This document shows positions 7,793-16,519 of a DNA stretch of 46,406 bases, piece by piece (the first letter of the stretch is position 1; every line of letters begins with the position of its first letter). Source of the stretch: a virus; the IMG/VR virus record IMGVR_UViG_3300034694_000239, positions 1 to 46,406 of that record; one strand, given 5' to 3'. Position numbers and translations under genes: made by a program. The notes beneath the pieces were generated by a model that saw nothing but the letters and a program-made list of their open reading frames with translations, had not been told where the DNA came from and did not search any database.

Positions 7793-8699
7793 TTTTGTTA
7801 ATAGACATGCATGGTTGTATGGGTTGCAAGAATACTTTATTGGTACAGCGTATGCAGAAGATTTTGATTTACTATTCAAGGCATTGATGCATGATAATGG
7901 TTATCGTAAACGTGATCTATTGATACGACTTTCGCATATGGATAATTCTGCTATAGAGTTTGACGAGCAAATAATGCGCAGTTTTTATAATTGTACAATG
8001 CATAAAGACTTGCCTGACTATGATGTGACACAGTCCGCACTAATGGGTTTCGTCCGATATTACATGAATGATGAATACACTCACACAGCATATAGATTCA
8101 TAATGTCATTTGATGATGAAGTAGTACCAGACTTTAATGATTTCTATAGTCGTGGACAGATTGCTAGTAAGAAGTGGTTAGTTGAAGAATTAAGCAAAGT
8201 AGTTGATCAGAATGTATTAGGAAATGTAGCAATATTTGGTGCATGGTATAATTTTATTGCACACATGTTGTTTGAAAGATTCTCTATAGATAAGATGTAT
8301 TCAATTGACATAGACGACACAGTGATAGATCATATCAAAGAGATGTCAGCCACCGAGACTCAAAGTGGTAGATTAGTACCAATAACATTAGATGCATCTA
8401 CTATTGAATGGGTGGGTAATGATATTAAAAATACACAATCTGGTTCAAGTTTGTGTAAAGATATAGATATTGTAATTAATACTAGTTGTGAACACATGCC
8501 TGATAATTGGTTTGATAACCTACCATTAGGTACAATTGTGGTATTACAGACAAATGATTATTTTGAAAACATACAACATACCAATTGCGTAAATACATTA
8601 GAAGATACAACAGCGAAGTATAACATGTCTAACATTCTATACAAAGGTACATTAAAAACTGAGTTGTATGATAGATTTATGGTAATTGGAATAAAGTAG
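7779..8699 (+). CDS. methyltransferase-like protein, partner of the 7088 gene
   Basis: A 306-residue protein with a helical N-terminal part (about 1-145) and a Rossmann-like C-terminal part: VLGNVAIFGAWYNFIAH where a SAM loop would sit, then MYSIDIDDT with an acidic strand-2 end, DIDIVINTSCEHM and TIVVLQTNDY. The ending YDRFMVIGIK is almost the same as YNRFMIIGIK in the 40535 protein, and the INTS..HM..WFDN block is shared, so this matches the C-terminal half of that fusion. The canonical GxGxG loop is degenerate, so activity is uncertain. Confidence 0.6.
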   Translation: MNQSDFVNRHAWLYGLQEYFIGTAYAEDFDLLFKALMHDNGYRKRDLLIRLSHMDNSAIEFDEQIMRSFYNCTMHKDLPDYDVTQSALMGFVRYYMNDEYTHTAYRFIMSFDDEVVPDFNDFYSRGQIASKKWLVEELSKVVDQNVLGNVAIFGAWYNFIAHMLFERFSIDKMYSIDIDDTVIDHIKEMSATETQSGRLVPITLDASTIEWVGNDIKNTQSGSSLCKDIDIVINTSCEHMPDNWFDNLPLGTIVVLQTNDYFENIQHTNCVNTLEDTTAKYNMSNILYKGTLKTELYDRFMVIGIK

Positions 8700-8700
8700 A

Positions 8701-8949
8701 ATGGACGAAATTGTTACATTTACAGTAGAAGACTTTATTTATTCAACCGAATATTCTGATGGAATGTATATGTATCTAGTCGTGTCAAGTAGAATTACTG
8801 GTAGAATATGTAACATGGGATTTAAGTACGAAGAAGATTTTACATTTCAATCAAGTGGTCTTCGATCAAATGGTGAACGTGTATTTTCATACAAATTTAA
8901 GAAAGCAGAAGATGCAATGTTAGTTAGGTTACAAGGAATAGAGAATTAA
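8701..8949 (+). CDS. hypothetical small protein
   Basis: An 82-residue, mostly beta protein (for example MYMYLVVSSRITGRI, VFSYKFKKAEDAMLVRL) without a recognised motif, signal or membrane segment. It starts one base after the previous stop and overlaps the next start (TAATG), so it belongs to the same transcript. Confidence 0.65.
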   Translation: MDEIVTFTVEDFIYSTEYSDGMYMYLVVSSRITGRICNMGFKYEEDFTFQSSGLRSNGERVFSYKFKKAEDAMLVRLQGIEN

Positions 8950-9194
8950 TGGATGATGAATTGTGGGACGTAATCTTAGACGATTATAATTTAAGAGAGT
9001 TACAAAGAGAAGCAGCACGTGCTATTAGCACAATGAAAGCAGATAATGATTCTATATACAAATTTAATAAGGTAGCACATCATAACAGTCAGTTATGGTA
9101 TCGCGCAGTGATTAAACATTATATGGAAGAGCATGGTGGATTACCCAGTGAGATGGGTCCTGGCGTTAATGTAAAACTCATGTTAGATGATTGA
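8949..9194 (+). CDS. hypothetical small acidic protein
   Basis: An 81-residue, mainly helical protein (MDDELWDVILDDYNLRELQ at its start). No motif recognised. Its start overlaps the stop of the 8701 gene, which indicates translational coupling. Confidence 0.6.
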   Translation: MDDELWDVILDDYNLRELQREAARAISTMKADNDSIYKFNKVAHHNSQLWYRAVIKHYMEEHGGLPSEMGPGVNVKLMLDD

Positions 9195-9215
9195 AGTATT
9201 AAAAGGAATTTATTG

Positions 9216-10304
9216 ATGTACAAGTATAAAGATATAAAACAATTACACTTAGAGATTACGCAACGATGTAATGCATCTTGTACTATGTGTGATAGAAATG
9301 AAAATGGCGGAGCAGTCAATAAGCATATTAAAGATAATTTGGCTGAGTTGACGCTAGATGATTGCATTGATATGTTCCCACCTGATTTCATATCACAATT
9401 GAATACTATGTACATGTGTGGTAATCTAGGTGATCCTATTTCTGCCTCAGATACATTAGAAATATTTGAGTGGTTCCGTGACTGTAATGATGAAATGTGG
9501 CTTAGTATGAATACAAATGCTGGTGCACGATCTGTGGAATGGTGGCAACAACTAGCAAAGATTATCGGTAAGAATGGTGTAGTGATATTTAGTGTTGATG
9601 GTCTAGAAGAAACTAACCATCTGTATCGTCAAGGCGTGAAGTGGGAACTTGTTGAGAGAAACATGAAAGCATTCATCAACGCGGGCGGTAGAGCAAGGTG
9701 GGATTATCTAATCTTTGAGCATAGTGAATGTGATGTAGAACGAGCAGAACAACTAGCAAAAGAATGGGGTGTTGAGAAGTTCATTAAGAAAAAGACAGGC
9801 AGATTTATTAGTGCAACTAGTGAGAAGAAAGAAACACACCAAGGTAAGAATCGTAAAGGTGCAGAAACACAAGTACTTGCAAAGCCTAAGAAAGCAGAGC
9901 ATCAGAACTTGGAATTATTGAAGCAAGCCGAAATAGAAAAGACTTATGGTTCAATGAAACAGTACTACGACACTGCTAAGATTAATTGTAAGGTAGCGAA
10001 AGATAAGAATATATTTATTACCGCAGAAGGTATTCTAATGCCATGTTGTTGGACAGCAGGCAGAATGTACAAGTGGTGGCATGATGATCCCAAAGTAGAA
10101 CAGATATGGGATTTCATTGACAACGCTGGTGGTAAAGATGCACTAAGTGCTAAAATACATGGTATCAAAGGTGTATTTGAAACAGGCGTGATGAAAGACA
10201 TTCAGGACAGTTGGGCGAAGAAAAGTATAGAAGATGGTAAGTTGGGAGTATGTGCAGCGAAGTGTGGTGCAGAATTCGATCCCTTCGCAGCACAATTTAA
10301 GTAA
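9216..10304 (+). CDS. radical SAM protein with C-terminal SPASM-like cysteines
   Basis: A 362-residue radical SAM enzyme. LEITQRCNASCTMCDRN carries the CX3CX2C motif (C18, C22, C25) for the 4Fe-4S cluster that cleaves SAM. MNTNAG and VIFSVDGLEETNHLYRQG are typical core strands of the SPASM/twitch subfamily. The C-terminal third has LMPCCWTAG and GVCAAKCG cysteines that could bind an auxiliary cluster. ATG at 9216 is preferred over TTG at 9213 because AAAGGA lies nine bases upstream. The middle block GGRARWDYLIFEHSE is close to GGRAQWDFLIFEWNY in the split protein at 32591. Relatives modify peptides or sugars; the substrate is unknown. Confidence 0.85.
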   Translation: MYKYKDIKQLHLEITQRCNASCTMCDRNENGGAVNKHIKDNLAELTLDDCIDMFPPDFISQLNTMYMCGNLGDPISASDTLEIFEWFRDCNDEMWLSMNTNAGARSVEWWQQLAKIIGKNGVVIFSVDGLEETNHLYRQGVKWELVERNMKAFINAGGRARWDYLIFEHSECDVERAEQLAKEWGVEKFIKKKTGRFISATSEKKETHQGKNRKGAETQVLAKPKKAEHQNLELLKQAEIEKTYGSMKQYYDTAKINCKVAKDKNIFITAEGILMPCCWTAGRMYKWWHDDPKVEQIWDFIDNAGGKDALSAKIHGIKGVFETGVMKDIQDSWAKKSIEDGKLGVCAAKCGAEFDPFAAQFK

Positions 10305-10318
10305 CAAGGAGAGTTATT

Positions 10319-11275
10319 ATGGGGTTAAGGACAAAGTTGTTGACTACTATTCGTAATTTAGATAACAATGCTAATTTAGCACAAGATCATTGGATGCGAT
10401 CAGGTTACAAGGGATTTAAAGATCAGATGTATAGTTATATTGATCAGTCTAACCGACTGAAAAAAGAAGTACTAGATTCAGAGAAAATTGAATTTGCCAA
10501 AGCACAACATATGCTAGTGGTAGGTTGTGGATTTGTTGGTAAAACATTTGCAGATTATATTGAAGATGTAACCGAAGTTACAGTGACACGCATTGATCCC
10601 AAAGTACATCCTGATAATATCATATCCGATTACACTACTGCCACATGTGCTATAGTCGCAGTACCTACTCCCTCGTTAGATAATAATCAGTGTGATGATA
10701 GTATAGTACGATCAGTGATTGATGAATTGATGTCACTTAATGAGAATATTCATATTTTATTGAAGAGTACTGTATCGCCTGATATGATGTCTAAGTATCC
10801 AACTAACGTTACCTATTGCCCAGAGTTTTTACGGGCTGAAACTGCTAAAGAAGATTTTGATAATCAGAAAACCTTAATCATTGGTGTAGCAAATGGTTGT
10901 CGCATAGAGGGAGAGTTCTGGGAACGACTATTATGTCAAGCATTAAATCCAACTAAGTTTTGGTTGACTGATAGAAATACATCTTGCATGGTGAAATACG
11001 TACACAACACATGGTTGGCTACTAAGGTAGCATTTTTCCATGAAGTGTATAGTAAGACTACTGAGTTTGATTACAACTACTCTACTATGACTGATATATT
11101 AGCAGACTTTGAGAATGTAGGTCCTAGTCATATGAAAGCAGAGAATGAGAATGGTACACTAGGATTTTCTGGTTATTGTTTTCCGAAAGATACATTGGCA
11201 TTCCATGAATTTACTGGTAGTAGTATATTGAAGCAAGTGATTGATACTAATAATGAATTATTAAAATTAAAATAA
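10319..11275 (+). CDS. UDP-glucose/nucleotide-sugar dehydrogenase-like, C-terminally short
   Basis: A 318-residue protein. HMLVVGCGFVGKTFADYI is the NAD-binding Rossmann loop, AIVAVPTPS and LKSTVSP are the conserved strands of UDP-glucose 6-dehydrogenases, EFLRAETAKEDF matches the EFLREG..D motif, and GFSGYCFPKDT holds the catalytic cysteine (C287). Classical enzymes are 390-450 residues and end with a UDP-binding domain; this protein stops about 30 residues after the cysteine, so that domain is missing. It may act with another protein or on a different sugar. RBS AAGGAGAG precedes the ATG. The radical SAM gene is 14 bases upstream. Confidence 0.75.
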   Translation: MGLRTKLLTTIRNLDNNANLAQDHWMRSGYKGFKDQMYSYIDQSNRLKKEVLDSEKIEFAKAQHMLVVGCGFVGKTFADYIEDVTEVTVTRIDPKVHPDNIISDYTTATCAIVAVPTPSLDNNQCDDSIVRSVIDELMSLNENIHILLKSTVSPDMMSKYPTNVTYCPEFLRAETAKEDFDNQKTLIIGVANGCRIEGEFWERLLCQALNPTKFWLTDRNTSCMVKYVHNTWLATKVAFFHEVYSKTTEFDYNYSTMTDILADFENVGPSHMKAENENGTLGFSGYCFPKDTLAFHEFTGSSILKQVIDTNNELLKLK

Positions 11276-11288
11276 TTGTAGTTTTCGC

Positions 11289-11317
11289 TTGACAAGCAAG
11301 GCTCTTTGCGATATAAT
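11289..11317 (+). promoter_or_regulatory. consensus sigma-70 promoter with TAAGTTAAT start element
   Basis: TTGACA 11289-11294, 17-base spacer, TATAAT 11312-11317, then after exactly seven bases TAAGTTAAT (11325-11333). The promoter is nearly identical to the one at 43397 over about 35 bases. It drives the GmrSD-like gene. Confidence 0.9.
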
Positions 11318-11353
11318 AGTTAAGTAAGTTAATTAAATCAAAGAGAGAATATC

Positions 11354-13492
11354 ATGGGTGCAGTTCAATTAGCAAAAGTGTCCCAAGGCAGAGCAGCAAA
11401 TTCAGAATCATCATTCAAATATGGCAACGCAGCATACAAGCATTATAGCGTATCCTCATATTTACGCATGGTAGATGGTGATGATGGTAATAAACTTGCA
11501 ATCGCACATGGACAGCGTTCTCCTGTATACGGACCATTGAAGATGATGCATGTGATGTCTAGCATATTTAATGGCATGGCAATCCCAGAATTAACATGTG
11601 CACGCCACTCTATTCAACATTATGAGGATACTGTTAAAACTTCTTTAGAGATTCCGCTACACATCATTACTAAAGGCGAGAATGCTACACTGTTAAATCG
11701 TAAAAATATGACGTATGTTAAGAAGATGGTTGATTTCATCTTTGATCTTATTGATGGACAACAGCGTACTATTTCACTATCAGTTGCCTTCAAAGGATCA
11801 TATGAGGGTGATGGTATGCACCTAAACTTAGATGATGTAAGTGTAGATGAAGATGGTGCAATTGAGTTCAATAAAAGTGATTTTGCATTTTATTCGTCTA
11901 CTACCCCTGTTAACTCTGTACGTCTTTCACGTATGCTTGCCTTTGAGAATTTCACCAATGAAGAGATTTACGATGAATTGAAATTACAATCAAACACTGA
12001 CGATGAACGAGAGAAACTTCTAACTATCATTAATCAGATGTATGTTGCAATCTTTGATAGAGAATTAATGACGCTTAAATATTACTCAAACCCTAGTGCA
12101 GCCGAAAGAACAGAACTATTTGTAACGCCAAATTCTACAAGCACGCCTGTAACTGATATTGACTTGTGTTACAATGCGTTATCAGAAAAATATAATGAGG
12201 AAATGAATTACTTGTCTGAACGATTGGGCAAATTCTTTATGTCTTATAACGTGTCAGATGCCAAAGTCTCAAGAGATTTCGCATTGCGGTTAATGATTGT
12301 AGCATGTAGCCCAACCCAGGCAAAAATGAATGATCACGTGGCTAGGTTAGCAGATGGTAAAGACACATTTGGCAAGTATGAGGAACTTTATCTTGATTTT
12401 ATTGATCGTCTAGATGATATGTTATCACGGATAGACAAAGAATTAAAATCAAATGGTGAATTACGTTCATCCATTGCAGATCAATTTGCGTATGTAAATG
12501 ATGATGAAGCAATTGTTGCAACACTAACATTATTTATTGTAATGGCATATGAAGCGTCAAAAAATAATGCAAACATGTTAAGTGGCAAAATGTCTGGAAC
12601 TAAATTAGATCAAATGCTGTATATGGTTTCACGACACAGGCCTTTGAATTTACTAGCACAGAATGTGAATAAGCAAGAGAAAGCCAATCGGTTCCGTATG
12701 ATTTCGGATGCAGCAAGGGCAATGGTTTATGGTGTTAGGCGTGATGATGAAGTTGAAATTGGTAAGGTATTTAAGCCGTTAACATGGACAGGTTTAGAAA
12801 TTGGTTACAATGCTATTAATCAGACGTTGTTCGTAGAGGTAGGTGCAGTATCAAACTTTATGCAAAGTATCAAACCTACTCACGCATGTGTTGCACTATC
12901 TGTATTTACAGATGGTAATCAAAATAAGCCTGATACACAACTTGAACACATTGTATCCCAAAAGGTTATTGACAAGAATGCATTTGAAGCGTTGATCAAT
13001 CAGCAATCAACAGGTTATGTTGATCATAGAGGATTGTATCAGTTCGCTAAAGATACCAATAATACACTTGCAAACATGTGTATTCTGCCTCAAACTGTAA
13101 ACGGATCACTATCTACTTGTCCTACAGTGTATAGCAAAGTAAGGAAGTTATCGGGTAATCCTGAGTTCTCTTCAGGCACGCTAAGTATGGTACTACGTGA
13201 ATATGGAATTGCCAATTATGTAGAGGCGGCAGAAGAAGCATTGTTCGTAGAGAATATTCCATTCCAAGCCTTCGCTATTTACTGTAAGTATATTCGGACG
13301 CAGCAATTTACTAATACTATTGTGTTAAGTAATATGAAAAAGAAGACACAAGTTGCAATGACGATGGATGAAATGCTAGAACGATTTTTCAAAACGTACT
13401 TAGTAACTGAGTTAGGTATGAGTAAGTATGGTACTGAACTAGATGATAAGTTGAAGACAGCAGTCAATGAATATGGATATATCATTGGATAA
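11354..13492 (+). CDS. GmrSD-like protein: DUF262 plus DUF1524/HNH
   Basis: A 712-residue protein with the architecture of GmrSD type IV restriction enzymes. The N-terminal DUF262 (ParB-like nucleotidase) part has AHGQRSPVYG (Q54-R55) before NGMAIPEL and the hallmark DGQQR at 134-138. The C-terminal part has LEHIVSQKV (H532) followed by NTLANMCILPQTVN, matching the DUF1524 His-Me/HNH nuclease pattern of EHI.P, then N..NL.LL....N. GmrSD cleaves glucosylated-hydroxymethylcytosine DNA using NTP. In a phage it could destroy DNA of competing phages or of the host while its own DNA is protected by another modification. It has its own promoter and stands just upstream of the clamp-DpdA group. Confidence 0.75.
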   Translation: MGAVQLAKVSQGRAANSESSFKYGNAAYKHYSVSSYLRMVDGDDGNKLAIAHGQRSPVYGPLKMMHVMSSIFNGMAIPELTCARHSIQHYEDTVKTSLEIPLHIITKGENATLLNRKNMTYVKKMVDFIFDLIDGQQRTISLSVAFKGSYEGDGMHLNLDDVSVDEDGAIEFNKSDFAFYSSTTPVNSVRLSRMLAFENFTNEEIYDELKLQSNTDDEREKLLTIINQMYVAIFDRELMTLKYYSNPSAAERTELFVTPNSTSTPVTDIDLCYNALSEKYNEEMNYLSERLGKFFMSYNVSDAKVSRDFALRLMIVACSPTQAKMNDHVARLADGKDTFGKYEELYLDFIDRLDDMLSRIDKELKSNGELRSSIADQFAYVNDDEAIVATLTLFIVMAYEASKNNANMLSGKMSGTKLDQMLYMVSRHRPLNLLAQNVNKQEKANRFRMISDAARAMVYGVRRDDEVEIGKVFKPLTWTGLEIGYNAINQTLFVEVGAVSNFMQSIKPTHACVALSVFTDGNQNKPDTQLEHIVSQKVIDKNAFEALINQQSTGYVDHRGLYQFAKDTNNTLANMCILPQTVNGSLSTCPTVYSKVRKLSGNPEFSSGTLSMVLREYGIANYVEAAEEALFVENIPFQAFAIYCKYIRTQQFTNTIVLSNMKKKTQVAMTMDEMLERFFKTYLVTELGMSKYGTELDDKLKTAVNEYGYIIG

Positions 13493-13523
13493 TATAAAAG
13501 TCAAGGTAAATGTAAAGTTTCCC

Positions 13524-13551
13524 TTGACAAATATAATTTATGATGTATAAT
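13524..13551 (+). promoter_or_regulatory. sigma-70 promoter for the sliding clamp-dpdA operon
   Basis: TTGACA 13524-13529, 16-base spacer, TATAAT 13546-13551. The leader to the ATG at 13597 is about 40 bases and ends in a good RBS (TTGGAG). Confidence 0.8.
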
Positions 13552-13596
13552 AGTAACACTAATTGATAATAATATTAATTAAAATTGGAGAAGTAA

Positions 13597-14352
13597 ATGA
13601 ATACACGTGACGTAATACAAGATATTGTAAAACACACAGCAGGTCCCGCTGGATTTACAGCAGTTAAATTAACAAGTTCTGATACAGAAACAACACTTGA
13701 CGCAATGAACGCAGATCGCACAGTTATCTTAAAAGGTAAACTGCACAATGCTGCACCTGAGTTTCAAGGTGAAATCGGTATGGGCAATCTAGGCTTCTTA
13801 GCAGGGGTTTCTGGACTTGGTGCATATTCAACTCAATCAGAGAATGCTACTGTCACAGTAGTAACACGTGATCGCAATGGTGTTGATACGCCTGATCATT
13901 TGTTATTTAAAGATGGTGATGGTAATAAAGATCAGTATCGCTTTATGAGTAAAGAGATTATCGATCAAACATTAAAGACTGTTACATTCAAAGGTGTTGA
14001 ATGGGATATCGCATTTGAACCTACCAAAGCGAAAGTAGCAGAATTACAACAAGTCGCAGCAATCTATGGCGACATTGAACCTAACTTTACTGTTAAGACA
14101 GAAGATGGTAACTTGGTTGTTACTGTTGGTGCAGCAGATGGTTCTTATACAGGTAAGCGTATCTTTGCAACCAATGTAAATGGTACATTATCACAAGGCT
14201 ATGCATGGCCTCTATCACAAGTATTGGCTATCCTAAAATTAGGTATGTCTAGTTCATGTGTAATGCAAATCTCAGCACGTGGTGCCCTACAGATTTCAGT
14301 AGATTCTGGCATTGCTAAGTACGACTATATCCTTCCTGCTCTAACGGTGTAA
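13597..14352 (+). CDS. DNA polymerase sliding clamp, T4 gp45-like (probable)
   Basis: A 251-residue protein of the size and strand pattern of T4-type trimeric clamps (T4 gp45 is 228). LHNAAPEFQGEIGMGNLGFLAGV resembles the clamp segment in which an acidic strand leads into the first inner helix; YRFMSKEIIDQT and EPTKAKVAELQQVAAIY resemble the second repeat. It ends with a beta hairpin and SVDSGIAKYDYILPAL. A clamp tethers the phage DNA polymerase and, in T4, also activates late transcription. No catalytic motif is expected, so the call rests on length, pattern and position. It is followed after three bases by dpdA. Confidence 0.55.
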   Translation: MNTRDVIQDIVKHTAGPAGFTAVKLTSSDTETTLDAMNADRTVILKGKLHNAAPEFQGEIGMGNLGFLAGVSGLGAYSTQSENATVTVVTRDRNGVDTPDHLLFKDGDGNKDQYRFMSKEIIDQTLKTVTFKGVEWDIAFEPTKAKVAELQQVAAIYGDIEPNFTVKTEDGNLVVTVGAADGSYTGKRIFATNVNGTLSQGYAWPLSQVLAILKLGMSSSCVMQISARGALQISVDSGIAKYDYILPALTV

Positions 14353-14355
14353 TGT

Positions 14356-15849
14356 ATGACGAATTTGACTGATACTAATGAAGACTACGCTGTTTGGCTA
14401 CCTAGCATCAGCAATTTCTATAATAATATCATTACTCGCTATCATCATCAGGGGGATGGTTATTTTCCTCCTGAGCGTATCCCTGTAGGTCTTGAACATG
14501 GACTTGCAGGCTGTAATTTCTTGAAAGAAGATGATTCCTATTTTCAATATAAATGGGGATTGTATTCTATTGGACATGCACAGCGGGATGTCACTAAAAC
14601 TGACAAGCGCGACATGATCATTCAACAACGTGATAGAAGTAAGACTTTTATCATGGGTGATTCTGGTGGTTATCAAATCGTAACTGGTGTTATCAAGTGC
14701 GATTGGCAGAACTTCAAGACGGATGATAGTTTACGTCACCAAGTTTTGAATTGGCTTGAGCATACCGCAGACTATAGTATGATTCTTGATGTTCCTACAC
14801 TTGCAACATTGCCTCAGTATTCAGCAAAAAGTGGTATCAAAGACTTTGCACAGTGTCTTGATTATACCAAGTTCAATGCTGACTTCTTTGTAAAGAACAG
14901 AAAGTTTGAAACTAAATACTTAAACGTTATGCAAGGTATGAATGAGCAAGAATCTCGTGCATGGTATGATGCAGTTAAGCATTATCCATTTGAGGGTTGG
15001 GCATTTTCTGGCGCTTGTAAGTCAAACAAAATTGATATCTTATTGCGCAGACTAATTCAGATGCGTGACGATAAATTACTTGAGCGTGGTGAACGCGATT
15101 TAGTTCATGTACTAGGCGTAGGTAAACTTGAACTTGCTGTTGTTTATACTGCAATTAAACGGGCATTACGTGAACATGTAAACTCTGATATGGAATTTAC
15201 ATTTGACGCAGCATCACCATTCATTGGTGCATCTAAGGGTGAAATTTATGCTGAATCAATATACAAGAGTGAGTCATTTAGACTACAGACTGCACGATTC
15301 ATTAATGATAAATCATTAAAGGGTAGTACAGTACGCTTGCCTTATCGTTCACCTATAGCAGATCGTTTAACGATGGGTGATATGTGTTATCAAGGTGTCG
15401 GTGCACTTGACAAGAATGGTCAAGTATCAAAGACAAGTTGGGATTCATTGACTTATATGTTGATGCAAGGTCACAACACCTATTCTCATATTGAATCTAT
15501 TCAACGAGCAAATCGCTTTGCAGATTGTACAATGCCATTAATTGATACAGATCATAACTTATGGTCACAAGTAAGTGGTAAAGGTAAAGCACGACAGATT
15601 GATGATCATATTCCAGTAGAAGTGGTTTATATGATCAATTTCATTGAGAAATTGTTTAAGAGCGAAAACCCTATGACAATGATTAATGAGGCTGAGAGTT
15701 TGTTTGCTACATTTAGTAGACAGAAATCAGTAAAGAACAGTGACGTATTATTCACTAATCTATTTCAGATGGGCGATGATGCACCTGTAGAGTCTGACGA
15801 GGAAATTGAACAAGAAACCTCAGAAGAATTTTTAGAAACATTAACTTAA
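14356..15849 (+). CDS. dpdA: DpdA-like DNA-guanine transglycosylase (TGT family)
   Basis: A 497-residue protein with the TGT active-site layout. GDSGGYQIV places an aspartate at residue 102 (the general base position of bacterial TGT), LDVP follows at about 145, MQGMNEQESRAWY matches the QG substrate loop, HVLGVGKLEL matches the late glycine strand, and FTFDAASPF supplies the nucleophile at D284. The CxCxxC zinc motif of tRNA TGTs is not seen, as often in DNA-type relatives. Phage DpdA exchanges guanine in DNA for a 7-deazaguanine base. Immediate linkage to the clamp-like gene suggests modification coupled to replication. The acidic C-terminal tail (SDEEIEQETSEEF) is unusual. FolE and QueE in the window would supply precursor. 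Confidence 0.8.
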   Translation: MTNLTDTNEDYAVWLPSISNFYNNIITRYHHQGDGYFPPERIPVGLEHGLAGCNFLKEDDSYFQYKWGLYSIGHAQRDVTKTDKRDMIIQQRDRSKTFIMGDSGGYQIVTGVIKCDWQNFKTDDSLRHQVLNWLEHTADYSMILDVPTLATLPQYSAKSGIKDFAQCLDYTKFNADFFVKNRKFETKYLNVMQGMNEQESRAWYDAVKHYPFEGWAFSGACKSNKIDILLRRLIQMRDDKLLERGERDLVHVLGVGKLELAVVYTAIKRALREHVNSDMEFTFDAASPFIGASKGEIYAESIYKSESFRLQTARFINDKSLKGSTVRLPYRSPIADRLTMGDMCYQGVGALDKNGQVSKTSWDSLTYMLMQGHNTYSHIESIQRANRFADCTMPLIDTDHNLWSQVSGKGKARQIDDHIPVEVVYMINFIEKLFKSENPMTMINEAESLFATFSRQKSVKNSDVLFTNLFQMGDDAPVESDEEIEQETSEEFLETLT

Positions 15850-15868
15850 ATTAAACGGAGAAATCAAC

Positions 15869-16096
15869 ATGGCTAAGAAAATTAGACTAATTGGCGATGC
15901 ACAAGACGATGTAGAAAATACATCATTGACAGAAGCACCGAAAGGTGATACAATCAACTCAGGGTTTACACGTGATGAAATTGATCAGATCATGAAAACC
16001 GCAGAAGCAATTGATTGGAAATTATGGGAGTTGTTAAAATTCGCCCGTAAGTACGAAGAAGCAAATTTAACAGAAACACTTCCTTCACAGGATTAA
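15869..16096 (+). CDS. hypothetical small protein
   Basis: A 75-residue protein, RBS ACGGAG before the ATG. The first 30 residues look disordered; FTRDEIDQIMKTAEAIDWKL begins a helical C-terminal half. No known motif. It sits between dpdA and folE in one transcript. Confidence 0.6.
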   Translation: MAKKIRLIGDAQDDVENTSLTEAPKGDTINSGFTRDEIDQIMKTAEAIDWKLWELLKFARKYEEANLTETLPSQD

Positions 16097-16126
16097 TTAT
16101 ATAACTTTTAACTAACTGGTATTATT

Positions 16127-16510
16127 ATGACCACAGAAAATGAAGTAAAAACCGCACCAACAGCAGCATATTCTAATCCTGCTAAACCACATACACCACG
16201 TTTACCACCACTATACATTAGTGGGTATTATACATTACACGATATTAAGTTTGATTTGTTAAAAATCATTGAACCATACGATGGTTATATGTTTAATCGC
16301 AAAGATACTGAACATGTTCGTGGATTGTTTAATAACTTTCTGAGTGATCTGCGCCGCGCATACAAATTGCGTGAATACAATATCTACACTACGGTGAAAG
16401 ATAATGCGATTACGTTTGACGTAACAGTGAAGATTCACAAAGATCGTGCAGTAAAGAAACTAAAAATCCATGTAGGTCGTTTGAACTACGTATCTCCCAC
16501 TCAGTCTTAG
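16127..16510 (+). CDS. hypothetical protein
   Basis: A 127-residue protein with a Pro-rich start and an alpha/beta remainder (LFNNFLSDLRRAY, then strands ITFDVTVKIHKD and KLKIHVGRL). It lies between dpdA and folE, where a QueD gene might be expected, but the zinc histidines and catalytic cysteine of QueD are absent. The function is unknown. Confidence 0.6.
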   Translation: MTTENEVKTAPTAAYSNPAKPHTPRLPPLYISGYYTLHDIKFDLLKIIEPYDGYMFNRKDTEHVRGLFNNFLSDLRRAYKLREYNIYTTVKDNAITFDVTVKIHKDRAVKKLKIHVGRLNYVSPTQS

Positions 16511-16519
16511 GAATATAAG

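Noticed and set aside
7740-7795. Programmed frameshift joining the 7088 and 7779 products
   Set aside because: No canonical slippery heptamer is visible in the overlap; two separate starts are simpler.
16127-16510. QueD candidate next to folE
   Set aside because: No zinc-binding histidines or catalytic cysteine; the sequence is unlike 6-carboxy-tetrahydropterin synthase.
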